From Rhodocyclaceae bacterium (GTDB taxonomy: Bacteria; Pseudomonadota; Gammaproteobacteria; Burkholderiales; Rhodocyclaceae): a stretch of 42,602 nucleotides of DNA. How positions within the stretch are numbered: the first letter of the stretch is position 1; each line of letters begins with the position of its first letter. The notes beneath the pieces are model-generated. The model was given only the letters and a program-made list of their open reading frames with translations, had not been told where the DNA came from and searched no databases. The stretch is from the NCBI GenBank assembly GCA_020445785.1, contig JAGRFZ010000048.1, positions 1 to 42,602 on the forward strand, given 5' to 3'. Below are positions 7,900-16,045 of this stretch, piece after piece. The translations under genes and the position numbers were made by a program.

Positions 7900-8615
7900 C
7901 GATCGTCCTCGCGCTCGTTGCCGTGCGCGCGTGCCGTGGTGTCGGATTCGGCCTCGGGCGGCTTCGGCGGTGGCAGGTGAGCGGCCACCCAGTCGAGGGT
8001 CAGGCTTGCCGCCTGGTCCAGGCTGCCCGGGGCACGAAAGTCGCTGTCGGCCTGCTCGATGGCCTGCCAGTCTCGCACCGCACTCACCAGTTCGAATGCC
8101 GGTCGCTGGTATCGGGGCGCGCCGGCATCTGCCCCGCCGGTGATGAAACGGATTGGGCAGCCGAGTCCGCGCAGCGGCCCGGCACCGGCCAGATCCGGGC
8201 GGCCGCCGCGACAGACCAGCGCGGATACCCGCTCGCGGTTGCGTGCGGCCGAGCGCACCGCGGCACCGCAGGCCGTGCCGGAGGCGACCAGCGCCAGGGC
8301 CAGCCGATCGAAGCCGGGCTGATGATCGAGCCATTCGATCACGGCGTCGAGCCGTGCGCTCATCAGCGGCACGTTGTAGCGTGCATCGACATCGCGCTGC
8401 TCTTCGTAGCGGGTCAACAGGTCCACGCTCAGGGTCGCGAAGTGGGCGTCCTGCAGGCGCTTGGCGATTACGGCGTCACGCAGGTCGGCGTGCAGGATGC
8501 AGCCGTTCTGGACGAGCACGGCGATGCCGCGCACGTCCGGTGCGTGGGCAAGCATGGCGTCGAGCCAGACTTGGCCGGCGGCAACGCTGAGGGAAGTATG
8601 GCGGAACGCGTACAC
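7896..8615 (-). CDS. Dienelactone-hydrolase-like alpha/beta-hydrolase fold protein with an altered nucleophile elbow
   Basis: The 239-residue protein has the order of a small alpha/beta hydrolase: an early strand (GIAVLVQNG), a helix ending in RLQDAHFATLSVDLLTRYE, the elbow region LALALVASGTACGAAV, the strand VSALVCRGGRPDLAG, and CPIRFITGGADAGAP, where the acid residue is expected. It resembles the dienelactone-hydrolase-like proteins that often sit beside or fused to phosphoribosyltransferases. Those normally carry GxSxG (commonly GASTG); here the elbow reads VASGT, so the canonical motif is broken and catalysis is doubtful. The gene lies 54 nt after amrS and overlaps the next gene by 4 nt, so it may be part of the amr operon. 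The fold call is moderate; a specific substrate cannot be named. Confidence 0.7.
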   Translation of the reverse strand: MYAFRHTSLSVAAGQVWLDAMLAHAPDVRGIAVLVQNGCILHADLRDAVIAKRLQDAHFATLSVDLLTRYEEQRDVDARYNVPLMSARLDAVIEWLDHQPGFDRLALALVASGTACGAAVRSAARNRERVSALVCRGGRPDLAGAGPLRGLGCPIRFITGGADAGAPRYQRPAFELVSAVRDWQAIEQADSDFRAPGSLDQAASLTLDWVAAHLPPPKPPEAESDTTARAHGNEREDDR

Positions 8616-8669
8616 GGCGTGGCGCTCGTAGAGTCTCGTCCCATTGTAGCGGCCTGTCGGCGCCAGTCT

Positions 8670-9776
8670 TCACAGGCTATGCAGTGGAATGCGACGAGGG
8701 CCGAAGTTGCCCCGATGGGCGGCGAACCGTCCGGCCAGTCGGGTACCGCAATCCGGACAATTACCGTGCTCGTCGAGGCGATAGTCGAGGATGCGGTACC
8801 AGTCGCGACGGATCAGCAGCGCGCCGCAGGCGCAGCAATGGGTGGTGCCGCCTTCGGTGTCATGGACGTTGCCGGTGTAGACGTGGCACAGGCCCGCCTC
8901 GCGCGCGATCGCGCGGGCCCGGGTGAGGGTCGCGGTTGGTGTGCCGGCCCGGTCGGTGAGTTTGAAGTCCGGGTGGAATGCGGTGAAGTGCAGCGGTGTC
9001 TCTGCGCCCATCTCTGCGAGCACCCAGCGCGCCAGCGCGGCGATTTCGGCCTCGGAGTCGTTGGCGCCGGGGATCAGCAGCGTAGTGATTTCGACCCAGA
9101 CATCGGAATCGCGGCGCAGCCACGCCAGGGTGTCGAGCACCGGTTGCAGGTGGGCGCCGGTGAGCTTCCAATAGAACGCCTCGGTGAATGCCTTCAGGTC
9201 CACGTTGGCGGCATCCATCACCGCGAAGAAATCGCGGCGCGCCTCGGGATGGATGTAGCCGGCGGTGACGGCGACGTTCTTTATGCCGCGCGCCCGACAG
9301 GCCAGGGCGGTGTCGATGGCGTATTCGGCGAAGATCACCGGATCATTGTAGGTGTAGGCCACGCTGCCGCAGTCGTTGGCGGCAGCCGCCTCGGCGATGC
9401 GCGCCGGGCTCGCCGAGGCCATCAGCCGGTCCATGTCGCGGGATTTGGAAATGTCCCAGTTCTGGCAGAACTTGCACGCGAGGTTGCAGCCGGCGGTGCC
9501 GAACGAGAGGACCGGCGTGCCGGGAAAGAAGTGGTTGAGTGGCTTCTTCTCGATCGGGTCGACGCAGAAGCCCGAACTGCGGCCATAGGTGGTCAGTACC
9601 ATCGTCTCGCCCGCGCGCATTCGTACGAAACAGGCGCCGCGCTGCCCGTCCCCGAGCCGGCAGTCGCGCGGGCAAAGGTCGCACTGCAGGCGGCCATCGT
9701 CGAGCCGGTGCCACCAGCGCGCCGGATGTGCGCTGCCCTGGTCGCGTTCAGTCGGGGTCGGCGAACTTGTCGACAT
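8670..9776 (-). CDS. amrS: AmmeMemoRadiSam system radical SAM enzyme
   Basis: The 368-residue protein has an N-terminal zinc-type cysteine cluster (CDLCPRDCRLG) and then the radical SAM cluster motif CNLACKFCQNW (CxxxCxxC) at about residue 95-105, after VLSFGTAG. The TIM-barrel core includes AYTYNDPVIFAEYAIDTALA and KNVAVTAGYIHPEA. A second cysteine-rich end (HCCACGALLIRRDW and CPDCGTRL) looks like an added rubredoxin-like zinc site. This architecture resembles the radical SAM partner of the AMMECR1/MEMO set, related to pyruvate formate-lyase activating enzymes. The ATG at 9776 is preferred to an in-frame TTG at 9788. Either start overlaps the end of amrA, indicating coupled translation. The substrate is not known to me. 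Confidence 0.93.
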   Translation of the reverse strand: MSTSSPTPTERDQGSAHPARWWHRLDDGRLQCDLCPRDCRLGDGQRGACFVRMRAGETMVLTTYGRSSGFCVDPIEKKPLNHFFPGTPVLSFGTAGCNLACKFCQNWDISKSRDMDRLMASASPARIAEAAAANDCGSVAYTYNDPVIFAEYAIDTALACRARGIKNVAVTAGYIHPEARRDFFAVMDAANVDLKAFTEAFYWKLTGAHLQPVLDTLAWLRRDSDVWVEITTLLIPGANDSEAEIAALARWVLAEMGAETPLHFTAFHPDFKLTDRAGTPTATLTRARAIAREAGLCHVYTGNVHDTEGGTTHCCACGALLIRRDWYRILDYRLDEHGNCPDCGTRLAGRFAAHRGNFGPRRIPLHSL

Positions 9777-10305
9777 GGTAGGTCGCAACCATCATGTTGT
9801 CGCTCCAGTGATCCGCCGACAGGCCGGCCTTTTGCTTGAGGCGGCCGAGAAAGGCGCGTGGTTCCGGCAACTGCTCCCAGACCTGGGGCAGGAAGGTGGC
9901 GCGGCGACAGCCTTCGAACAGGATCACGCCATCGACGCCCGGCTCGAGGCGCTCGAGCACGTCCTGTTCGCTGGCGAACGCCATGAACTCGGGTCGGCTC
10001 AGGAGCGAAACCTCGACGCTGACCAGGGGCCACTCGTCGGCGGTCAAGGGGGGGAAGCGGTGATCGCGCAGTGCAGCGGCCTCCGCGTTCTCGTCGATGT
10101 CCTCACCGAGCGGGCGGCGTTGCTGAATGCTGCCGATGCAGCCGCGCAATTCGCCGTCCTTCTTCAAGGTGACGAAACTGGCCCCGCGCTCGGCGAAGGC
10201 CGGGTGTTCGACCGGGGCGGCGACTTCGAGGCCCAGTGCCATTGAGATCGCACGGCGGGCGCGAGCGAGCAGGGCGGATCCGAGGGTGGGTTCAATGTCG
10301 GGCAC
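9748..10305 (-). CDS. amrA: AMMECR1-family protein (AmmeMemoRadiSam system protein A)
   Basis: This 185-residue protein carries the AMMECR1 hallmark LRGCIGSIQQRRPLGEDI near residue 55, preceded by FVTLKKDGE. The downstream strands are LVSVEVSLLSRPEF, LEPGVDGVILFEGCRRATFL and PQVWEQLPEPRAFLGRLKQK. The human homologue is linked to the AMME syndrome, but the biochemical role is unresolved. Translation starts at a GTG (10303-10305) that overlaps the 3' end of amrB by 14 nt, and its own 3' end overlaps amrS. The tight overlaps suggest that the three proteins are made in fixed ratio and may work as a complex or successive steps. Confidence 0.93.
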   Translation of the reverse strand: MPDIEPTLGSALLARARRAISMALGLEVAAPVEHPAFAERGASFVTLKKDGELRGCIGSIQQRRPLGEDIDENAEAAALRDHRFPPLTADEWPLVSVEVSLLSRPEFMAFASEQDVLERLEPGVDGVILFEGCRRATFLPQVWEQLPEPRAFLGRLKQKAGLSADHWSDNMMVATYHVDKFADPD

Positions 10306-11113
10306 CGTCGTCGTCCTCGTCGAAATGGAAGCTGGCGTATCCCACCACCTGGTCGCGGCGGCCGGCAGTGTCGCCCGAATTTCTCAGATCCAGCAGATGG
10401 GGCTTCAGCCGATGGGCGGCCGCCACCGCCAACAGGCCATTGACCGGCGTCGCACCGCAGGCCTGTTCGTGGTCGATGCCGCCCCGCAACCCCAGAATGC
10501 GCTCGCAGGTCCCGCGATCGAGCAGGCGGGCTTCCTCGTAGGGGTGGAAGTGCGAGAGGTCGGAACTGATCAGGATCAGCGTTTCCGGCCCGCCCCAGAG
10601 CGCCTCGATGATCGCTTGCAGGTCTTCGGTTCGCATGCGACCGACCAGCAGCGGCAGGATCACGAAACGATCGAGCACCGTCTGCAGGAAAGGGAGCTGT
10701 ACCTCCAGGCAATGTTCGAAGGCATGGGCAGCCTCCGATACCTGTACCCCTGGCATCGCTTGCAGGCGATGCCAGTCGCTGCGATCGAGCGGCACGCTGC
10801 CGAGTGGCGTCTGGAACGACAACGCCGCGGGCAGCGCAGCGCCGAGCACTGCCACCCGGTGGGCAGGGCCCAACAGCACGACCTTGCGGTAGCGGCTCCG
10901 CCATTGGGTCAGGCCGGCATAGGCAGCAGCCGCCACCGGTCCCGAGTAGATGTAGCCGGCGTGGGGCACGATCAGCGCCTTGGGGGGCGTCATCGGTGCA
11001 TCGAGCGGGGCCGCGGCGCTCAACATCTCGGTGATCTGCAATTGCAGGTGACGGCCATCGGCGGGGTAGAACTGACCGGCCACGGCGGCCGGGCGGATCG
11101 AAGCGCTTGCCAT
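10292..11113 (-). CDS. amrB: MEMO1-family protein (AmmeMemoRadiSam system protein B)
   Basis: This 273-residue protein is first in its operon. It has the MEMO fold signature residues in order: LIVPHAGYIYSG (His, residue about 50), LLGPAHRV (His), HCLEVQLPFLQ, SSDLSHFHPY, and DHEQACGATPVNGLL (Cys). The two histidines and the cysteine are the metal-binding positions of human MEMO1, which belongs to the class III extradiol dioxygenase superfamily, so a metal site is likely intact. The MEMO protein and its radical SAM and AMMECR1 partners are widely conserved together but their joint reaction is not established to my knowledge. A TATAAT element lies 38 nt upstream, divergent from ispD. Confidence 0.93.
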   Translation of the reverse strand: MASASIRPAAVAGQFYPADGRHLQLQITEMLSAAAPLDAPMTPPKALIVPHAGYIYSGPVAAAAYAGLTQWRSRYRKVVLLGPAHRVAVLGAALPAALSFQTPLGSVPLDRSDWHRLQAMPGVQVSEAAHAFEHCLEVQLPFLQTVLDRFVILPLLVGRMRTEDLQAIIEALWGGPETLILISSDLSHFHPYEEARLLDRGTCERILGLRGGIDHEQACGATPVNGLLAVAAAHRLKPHLLDLRNSGDTAGRRDQVVGYASFHFDEDDDGARH

Positions 11114-11151
11114 CGGAACTGTCCGGAAATCGGAATCTTTCTTGGAGTTCG

Positions 11152-11157
11152 ATTATA
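11152..11157 (-). promoter_or_regulatory. Consensus -10 element of the amr operon promoter
   Basis: The minus strand reads TATAAT, a perfect -10 hexamer, 38 nt before the amrB start codon. The -35 region is GC-rich and poor. The transcript would have a leader of about 30 nt and would diverge from ispD. Confidence 0.5.
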
Positions 11158-11219
11158 GGCCTTGGGCCCGGCCATGCGGAGGGCAGGCCGTCCGGCCCGG
11201 TCGCGCCGGGGTAGCTGTG

Positions 11220-11225
11220 TACAAT
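11220..11225 (+). promoter_or_regulatory. -10-like hexamer directly before ispD, candidate leaderless start
   Basis: TACAAT ends 6 nt before the ispD ATG. A transcript from this element would begin at or next to the A of the ATG, so ispD may be leaderless. There is no Shine-Dalgarno sequence in the intervening TCCGGCC-like bases. The -35 region is not convincing. Confidence 0.45.
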
Positions 11226-11231
11226 CCGGCC

Positions 11232-11933
11232 ATGCACAGATCCCGACCTCGTCACGTGGCGCTGGTTCCGGCCGCCGGCAGCGGCAACCGGATGAAATCC
11301 GGCCGGCCGAAGCAGTACCTCGAACTGCTGGGGCGGCCGCTGATCCGCCATGGCCTGGAGACCTTGTGCGCGGCGCCGGACATCGACCGGGTCTACGTGG
11401 TGTTGTCGGTCGGCGACCAGGATTGGGATCGCTACGATTGGTCGCCGCTTGCGCCGAAGCTGGTCAGCCTGTTCTGTGGCGGCGCGTCGCGGGCCGACAG
11501 TGTGCTCAACGGCCTGCGGGCGATCCGCGACGAGATGGCGGACTCCGACTGGGTGCTGGTGCACGACGCGGCACGACCCTGCCTGGCGCCGTGGCATCTC
11601 GAGCGTCTGCTGCAGACCCTGTCCGAGGACGAGGTCGGCGGCCTGCTGGCGGTGCCGGTCGCGGATACGCTGAAGCGCGACGATGGCCACGGTCACAGCG
11701 TCGAGACCGTTTCGCGCGAGCGCTTGTGGCAGGCCCAGACGCCGCAGATGTTCCGCTACATCATGCTGCGCCGGGCCCTCGAGCGGGCGCGCGAGGTGAC
11801 CGACGAAGCCAGCGCGATCGAAGCTGCGGGCCTGCACCCGCGCCTGGTCGAAGGCGACGCCACCAACCTCAAGGTCACTTATCCGCTGGACCTGCACGTG
11901 GCCGAGTGGATTCTGGACAACAGGGCAGGCTGA
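11232..11933 (+). CDS. ispD: 2-C-methyl-D-erythritol 4-phosphate cytidylyltransferase
   Basis: IspD joins CTP and MEP to give CDP-ME in the non-mevalonate isoprenoid pathway. The 233-residue protein begins with the nucleotide-binding loop [20 protein letters not shown] (family: AAGxGxRMxxxxPKQ). It carries [13 protein letters not shown], the VHDAARPCL motif with its Asp/Arg, VPVADTLKR, and [14 protein letters not shown] near the end, followed by [12 protein letters not shown]. All expected active-site segments are present. ATG 11232 is chosen because the conserved fold begins just after it; the frame is open further upstream but that part is not protein-like. ispF follows after one nucleotide, so the two are co-transcribed. 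Confidence 0.97.
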   Translation: MHRSRPRHVALVPAAGSGNRMKSGRPKQYLELLGRPLIRHGLETLCAAPDIDRVYVVLSVGDQDWDRYDWSPLAPKLVSLFCGGASRADSVLNGLRAIRDEMADSDWVLVHDAARPCLAPWHLERLLQTLSEDEVGGLLAVPVADTLKRDDGHGHSVETVSRERLWQAQTPQMFRYIMLRRALERAREVTDEASAIEAAGLHPRLVEGDATNLKVTYPLDLHVAEWILDNRAG

Positions 11934-11934
11934 C

Positions 11935-12423
11935 ATGGACCTTCCGTTCGCAGTCGGGCAGGGCTTCGACGTTCATGCGCTGGTGCCCGGGCGGGCGCTG
12001 GTGATCGGAGGGGTTACGATTCCCCACGAGCGCGGACTGCTCGGCCACTCCGATGCCGACGTACTGTTGCACGCGATCACCGATGCGCTGCTCGGTGCGG
12101 CGGCGCTGGGTGACATCGGTCGCCATTTTCCGGACTGCGATCCGCGCTATGCGGGTGCCGACAGCCGAGTGCTGCTGCGTGCCGCGGCCGGGGCGGTGTT
12201 CGCGACCGGTATGCGCGTCGGCAACGTCGATGCCACGGTGATCGCGCGGGCGCCGCGGTTGTTGCCACACGTGCCCGCCATGGTAGGCAACATTGCCGCC
12301 GACCTGTCGCTGCCGCCGGCTCGTGTCAACGTCAAGGGCAAGACCACCGAGATGCTGGGGTTCACCGGGCGGGGTGAAGGCATCGCGGCCCAGGCGGTGG
12401 TGCTGCTGGTGCGTGGTGGCTAG
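11935..12423 (+). CDS. ispF: 2-C-methyl-D-erythritol 2,4-cyclodiphosphate synthase
   Basis: IspF cyclises CDP-ME 2-phosphate to MEcPP, two steps after IspD. The 162-residue protein shows the metal-binding [12 protein letters not shown] (Asp and His), [20 protein letters not shown] (His), [27 protein letters not shown], and the C-terminal [19 protein letters not shown]. These are the standard segments of the trimeric enzyme at the standard length. The gene starts 1 nt after the ispD stop, with no room for its own promoter, so translation is probably coupled. A GTG start of the next gene overlaps its 3' end. Confidence 0.98.
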   Translation: MDLPFAVGQGFDVHALVPGRALVIGGVTIPHERGLLGHSDADVLLHAITDALLGAAALGDIGRHFPDCDPRYAGADSRVLLRAAAGAVFATGMRVGNVDATVIARAPRLLPHVPAMVGNIAADLSLPPARVNVKGKTTEMLGFTGRGEGIAAQAVVLLVRGG

Positions 12424-12964
12424 CGGGGTCGAGCGGCTGTTCTTTGCCCTGTGGCCGTCTGCCACCGAAGGGCAGGCGATGGCTGCCTACGCGGCGCACC
12501 TGGAATGTCGCCATGGACGCCGCATCACAGGCGACCGGCTACACCTGACCCTTGCCTTTATCGGCGCCGTCGAGCGCACCCGTCGGCCGGCGATCGAGGC
12601 GATGGCCGCTGCGCTGCGCATGCCGGGATTCGTGCTGCACTTCGATCGGGTCGGCCTGTGGCGGCGCGGCGGCATCGTGTGGGCGGGCTGCTCCGGTGTG
12701 CCGGCGTCGGCGGAGGCGCTGGTAGCGACCCTGCGCCACGGCCTCGGCACGCTCGGGCTGCCGTTCGAGCGGCGCGCGTTCCGGCCCCACGTCACCCTGT
12801 TCCGGCGGGCGAGTGCGCTGGAGCGGGCGGCGCCACCGGCTGTGGCATGGCGGTGCCGGGCGTTCGTGCTGGTGGGCTCGGAATTGGACCCTGTCGGTGC
12901 CCGTTACCGGGTGTTGAGGCGCTTCGCGCTCGGGTCGGAGGCGGGCACGGCGTATAGTGACTGA
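12416..12964 (+). CDS. thpR: 2'-5' RNA ligase family protein (RNA 2',3'-cyclic phosphodiesterase)
   Basis: This 182-residue protein belongs to the 2H phosphoesterase superfamily. The two HxTx motifs are intact: [10 protein letters not shown] (about residue 45) and [10 protein letters not shown] (about residue 125), which form the paired catalytic histidines. ThpR-type proteins open 2',3'-cyclic phosphates of RNA and were first noticed as tRNA half ligases; the physiological substrate is uncertain. The first plausible start is GTG 12416 (GTG 12413 is also possible), inside the last codons of ispF, so it is translated by coupling. It is followed 15 nt later by a gene with a strong Shine-Dalgarno sequence. 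Confidence 0.9.
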   Translation: MASGVERLFFALWPSATEGQAMAAYAAHLECRHGRRITGDRLHLTLAFIGAVERTRRPAIEAMAAALRMPGFVLHFDRVGLWRRGGIVWAGCSGVPASAEALVATLRHGLGTLGLPFERRAFRPHVTLFRRASALERAAPPAVAWRCRAFVLVGSELDPVGARYRVLRRFALGSEAGTAYSD

Positions 12965-12979
12965 AGGAGGTGGGAGCGG

Positions 12980-13540
12980 ATGATACGGATGCTTGGAAGG
13001 GTGGGCGCTGCAGTTGCCACGATGGCGCTGGCGATGCAGGCATGGGCCTGGGATCTGGCGGGCGATAAGACGGTACGCCTGCACGCCCGCGACGGTAGTG
13101 TGGTGGAGATCGGCACCGTGCACTTCGTCCCTGAGGGCGACGGCGTGCGATTCGAGCTCCACATGGCGCATGAGCGATTCAAGGACTTTTTCCTCTCGAT
13201 GAAGGAGTTCAAGTGCCTGGAGGCCAGCCTCGAGATCCAGTGCCACGTGCCGTATCCCTACCCCAATCCCGCGATCGTCGGCGACGGCGATCTGCGTTGG
13301 CTGGAGCATTCGCTGCTATTCCTCTACAAGGCGCCGAAGGATTTCGGCGCCAAGCTGTGGAACGGCATCTACTACCGGTTCGAGGCCGGTGAGACGGGTC
13401 TGGTCGGCGTCCCCCATGCGGTCGATCTGAACCTGATCGGCGCGCCACCGGACGATCCTTCGGTGCCGCCGTTCGAAGATGCGGACATCACCGAGATCGA
13501 TCCGTCCTCGCGCTGGTTCGTCAAGCTCACGATCGATTGA
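12980..13540 (+). CDS. Small exported protein of unknown function
   Basis: This is a 186-residue protein with a clear signal peptide (MIRMLGRVGAAVATMALA, then MQAWA, cleavage near residue 24). The mature part is beta-rich, with a WDLAGDKTVRLHARDG-like opening, two cysteines (EFKCLEASLEIQCHVPYPYP) that could form a disulfide, and aromatic-rich strands such as LWNGIYYRFEAGE. I do not recognise a family; a periplasmic or lipid-facing role is possible. The start is well supported by AAGGAGG at 12964-12970, 9 nt before the ATG. The gene begins 15 nt after thpR and is the last of the ispD-ispF-thpR run. An opposing terminator lies just after its stop. Confidence 0.8.
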   Translation: MIRMLGRVGAAVATMALAMQAWAWDLAGDKTVRLHARDGSVVEIGTVHFVPEGDGVRFELHMAHERFKDFFLSMKEFKCLEASLEIQCHVPYPYPNPAIVGDGDLRWLEHSLLFLYKAPKDFGAKLWNGIYYRFEAGETGLVGVPHAVDLNLIGAPPDDPSVPPFEDADITEIDPSSRWFVKLTID

Positions 13541-13553
13541 GTTCCGTATGGCC

Positions 13554-13582
13554 GAAAAAAAGGGGTGCCGGCTCGGCGCCCC
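13554..13582 (-). terminator. Rho-independent terminator of the host-attachment-like gene
   Basis: On the minus strand GGGGCGCC-GAGCC-GGCACCCC forms an 8-bp stem (one G-U/A-C variation) and is followed by seven T residues. It lies 24 nt after the stop of the minus-strand gene ending at 13607. In the plus direction the same hairpin could slow transcription coming from 12980, but it lacks a T run on that strand. Confidence 0.85.
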
Positions 13583-13606
13583 TCGGGGTGTCAGCCGCGT
13601 CGGCGG

Positions 13607-14035
13607 CTACAGGAAGATGCAGGACGACAGCTTTTCCTTGAGTTGGGACTCGCTGGCCTTGGTGTAGTCCTTCTCGAAGCGGTCCGATACGAGCTGGGCG
13701 GTGGGACCGTCGATACTGGCATTGAGCAGGCCCATAAATCCGGGCGGCGCCACCAGGATCGCCCGTGCAAAGGCATGGCGATTGCGCCCGGCGTAGAACT
13801 CGCGGGCGATTTCCTGTGCGAAATTGCGGGCGGCGTGTTCCTTCGGCGCCGTCGGCGGCTCGTAGGAGCCGTCACCGTGGCCGGTGCCACTGCGGTCGGT
13901 GACCAGGTCGGCATTCTTCTGCCGGCTTTCCGGGTGGTCCAGTTCCTTGACCAGCTTCAGGCCCTTGTTGGGGCCGAGATTTGCATAGAGTTTCGCAAGG
14001 CTGGCGTTGGCAACCAGAATCCAGGTTATGGCCAT
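13607..14035 (-). CDS. Host-attachment protein family (baeRF-like fold)
   Basis: The 142-residue protein starts ITWILVANASLAKLYANLGP, then LKLVKELDHPESRQKNADLV and TDRSGTGHGDGSYEPPTAPK, the typical opening of the family named for a protein required for attachment to host cells. These are distantly related to the eRF1-like (baeRF) fold. The family name comes from plant-pathogen data, but members are widespread in free-living bacteria and their biochemical role is unclear. The ATG at 14035 has a strong TGGAGGACGACTTT ribosome-binding site, and an N-terminal extension open in frame is not conserved-looking. It is monocistronic, with its own terminator at 13554-13582. The 240 nt between its start and mtfA hold no recognised element. 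Confidence 0.85.
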   Translation of the reverse strand: MAITWILVANASLAKLYANLGPNKGLKLVKELDHPESRQKNADLVTDRSGTGHGDGSYEPPTAPKEHAARNFAQEIAREFYAGRNRHAFARAILVAPPGFMGLLNASIDGPTAQLVSDRFEKDYTKASESQLKEKLSSCIFL

Positions 14036-14275
14036 AAAGTCGTCCTCCAGATGGATTTCGTTCGCGCTTACCGACGGCCGCAGACTCTCCTGCCACGATT
14101 TCGGCAAACGCGTTTTCAGCGTAGAGGACGAAGCGGGTGGCGGCAAATTCGCTTCGCTCGACACTTGCGTCGCGCTTCGATCGGGCGAAGGCCGGGCCGC
14201 GCTGAAGGGCGGGCCAGGCGCCCGCGCCGACGCGCAGCCGGAAGCGGCAAGGCCGACCGCCCACCGGGGCTGCGG

Positions 14276-15082
14276 TCAGCGGCCGGCTGCGTCGTGGTCC
14301 ATGCGCCAGCGCTGCGCCACGGCGGCGGCTTCGCCCTCGGCGGTGTCTAGGCCGTAGAGGTCGGCGAGCAGACCATAGACGCGCGGATACTCGGCGCGCA
14401 GGCGCAGCGGCATGAGGAAGAAGGCCTCCGACAACACCGCGTAGAACTCGGCGGGCGACTCGCTCGCGTAGGCGTCGATCGCCGTCAATTCCCCGCTGTC
14501 GACGCGGCGACAGAAGTCTTCGTACGCTTGTCCGAAGGCGACCGACCAGCGGGCGACCTCGATGTCAGGCGGCAGAACCGGCAGGCCGTCCGCACCGCCG
14601 TTGGCCATATCGAGCTTGTGGGCGAACTCGTGGATCACGACGTTGAGTTCCCGTGGCCGTTCGCCGCCGGCCGTCCACGAAACCAGCACTGGCCCGCCCT
14701 CCCAGGCTTCGCCGAGGGCCGGCTCCCGATATTCGTGCACCACGCCGGCTTCATCCACGACGCTGCGGGGAATCACGAAGTCGCCCGGATAGACCACGAT
14801 GCCGACCCAGCCTCGGTAGCTGCCGCTGCCCAGGCGAAGGATCAGCAGCGATGCCTGCAGAGCGATCGACAGCATCATGCGGTCGTCCACCGCCAGCCCG
14901 TGGGCACCGTGGAACTCCTTTTCGCGCAGTATTTCGGTGGCCAGTTCGCGCAGGCGCGGTCGGATCTCGGGCGGCAGGAACTCGAGGAAGGGGAGGTCGG
15001 ATTCGATCCATGCCCACACGTTCTCGTCCACCGAGGGGTCGTCACGCCGGTCGCTGCGGAAGAGGTCGTGCAATCGAAACAT
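14276..15082 (-). CDS. mtfA: M90-family zinc metallopeptidase MtfA
   Basis: MtfA is a soluble zinc peptidase; in E. coli it binds the Mlc repressor and so influences glucose PTS expression. The 268-residue protein has LPFLEFLPPEIRPRLRELAT near the N-terminus, VYPGDFVIP in the middle, and the HExxH motif HEFAHKLDMANGGADGLP (about residue 148) followed by the ESPAEFYAVLSEAFF helix, which supplies the third ligand. All features match the family. The start ATG shares one base with the stop of the upstream permease gene (TGATG), so the two are in one operon. Whether an Mlc homologue exists in this organism cannot be judged from the window. Confidence 0.93.
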   Translation of the reverse strand: MFRLHDLFRSDRRDDPSVDENVWAWIESDLPFLEFLPPEIRPRLRELATEILREKEFHGAHGLAVDDRMMLSIALQASLLILRLGSGSYRGWVGIVVYPGDFVIPRSVVDEAGVVHEYREPALGEAWEGGPVLVSWTAGGERPRELNVVIHEFAHKLDMANGGADGLPVLPPDIEVARWSVAFGQAYEDFCRRVDSGELTAIDAYASESPAEFYAVLSEAFFLMPLRLRAEYPRVYGLLADLYGLDTAEGEAAAVAQRWRMDHDAAGR

Positions 15083-15975
15083 CAGGACGCCTTTCGCGTG
15101 TTCATGGTGATTCCGACGAAGATCAGGGCAATGCCGATCAGGTGGTACCAGTGCGGCCGCTCGCCGAGGAAGACCGCGGCCAGACCGGTGCCGAAGGCCG
15201 GCATCAGATGGATGAACAGCGAGCCCCGATTGGGGCCCACCGCGGCCACGCCCCGATTGTAGAAAACGTAGCCGAGAAAGCCTGGAAACACGCCAGTGTA
15301 GAGGATGCCGGCGATGGTGCCCGGGCTCGCGTGGAGGCGGCCGCCAGCCAGATATTCGGCGAGTGCCGCCGGCACCAGTGCAACCAGCCCGATCAGGGTA
15401 AAGGCCGCCAGCATCACCATCGGATCGAGGCCGCCGGGACGCCACTGCAGGCCCACCGTATACAGCGCCCAGGTCAGCACCGCGAGCAGCATCCACAGGT
15501 CGCCCTGGTTGAGCGACAGGGCCAGCAATACGGCCGGGTCACCACGACCGACGATCAGCACGACGCCGGCCATCGACACCACCACCCCGAGGGCTTCGAC
15601 CGCCAGCAGGCGGCGGCCGAGCAAGGCCCAGGACAGCGCGATCGTGACGATCGGAATGAAGCTGTTGAGCAGCGAGGCGTTGGTGGCGGTAGTGTGCTGC
15701 AGCGCGAGGTAGGCGAAGGTGTTGAAGCCGCCGACGCCGAGCAGGCCCAGCAGCAGCATCGCCGGCCAGGCCCGCAGCATCGTCGTGAGCTGCATGCGGT
15801 CGAAGGCCCTCGCAGCGAACGGCAGTGTCAGGCCGAGCGCGATCAGCCAGCGCAGCAGCGCCAGCAGGATCGGCGGCACATCCTCCCGCAGACCGCGGCC
15901 GGTGACCATATTTCCCGACCAGAACAATACGGTCAGGGTCAGCAGCAGGTAGGGATGGGTGAGGGCGTGCGTCAT
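15082..15975 (-). CDS. EamA/DMT-superfamily permease
   Basis: This is a 297-residue integral membrane protein with about ten hydrophobic segments and an internal duplication, as in the drug/metabolite transporter superfamily. EamA features include the first helix LLTLTVLFWSGNMVTGRGL, GGFNTFAYLALQHTTATNAS at the end of repeat one, FIPIVTIALSWALLGRRL, and in repeat two GVFPGFLGYVFYNRGVAAVG and FGTGLAAVFLGERPHWYHLI. The substrate cannot be inferred; relatives move amino acids, purines or drugs. It starts the operon with mtfA and diverges from relA across about 70 nt carrying two GATAAT-like elements. Confidence 0.92.
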   Translation of the reverse strand: MTHALTHPYLLLTLTVLFWSGNMVTGRGLREDVPPILLALLRWLIALGLTLPFAARAFDRMQLTTMLRAWPAMLLLGLLGVGGFNTFAYLALQHTTATNASLLNSFIPIVTIALSWALLGRRLLAVEALGVVVSMAGVVLIVGRGDPAVLLALSLNQGDLWMLLAVLTWALYTVGLQWRPGGLDPMVMLAAFTLIGLVALVPAALAEYLAGGRLHASPGTIAGILYTGVFPGFLGYVFYNRGVAAVGPNRGSLFIHLMPAFGTGLAAVFLGERPHWYHLIGIALIFVGITMNTRKAS

Positions 15976-15998
15976 GGCGGCAGCGACATGGGTACCTG

Positions 15999-16038
15999 AT
16001 TATCGCCGACCCGGCCGGTGGCACCACTGTGGGATAAT
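15999..16038. promoter_or_regulatory. Divergent promoter pair between the DMT permease and relA
   Basis: On the minus strand GATAAT occupies 15999-16004, 23 nt before the permease ATG. On the plus strand GATAAT occupies 16033-16038, 7 nt before the relA ATG. The -35 regions are GC-rich and only weakly match. The relA element would give a leaderless or nearly leaderless mRNA. Confidence 0.45.
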
Positions 16039-16045
16039 TCGCGCC

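Noticed and set aside
11142-11231. N-terminal extension of ispD from an upstream start
   Set aside because: The extra 30 residues are not protein-like and overlap the promoter; the conserved fold begins after 11232.
10164-11936. A long minus-strand frame over ispD and the amr genes
   Set aside because: It crosses the divergent promoter region and three well-supported genes in the wrong frames.
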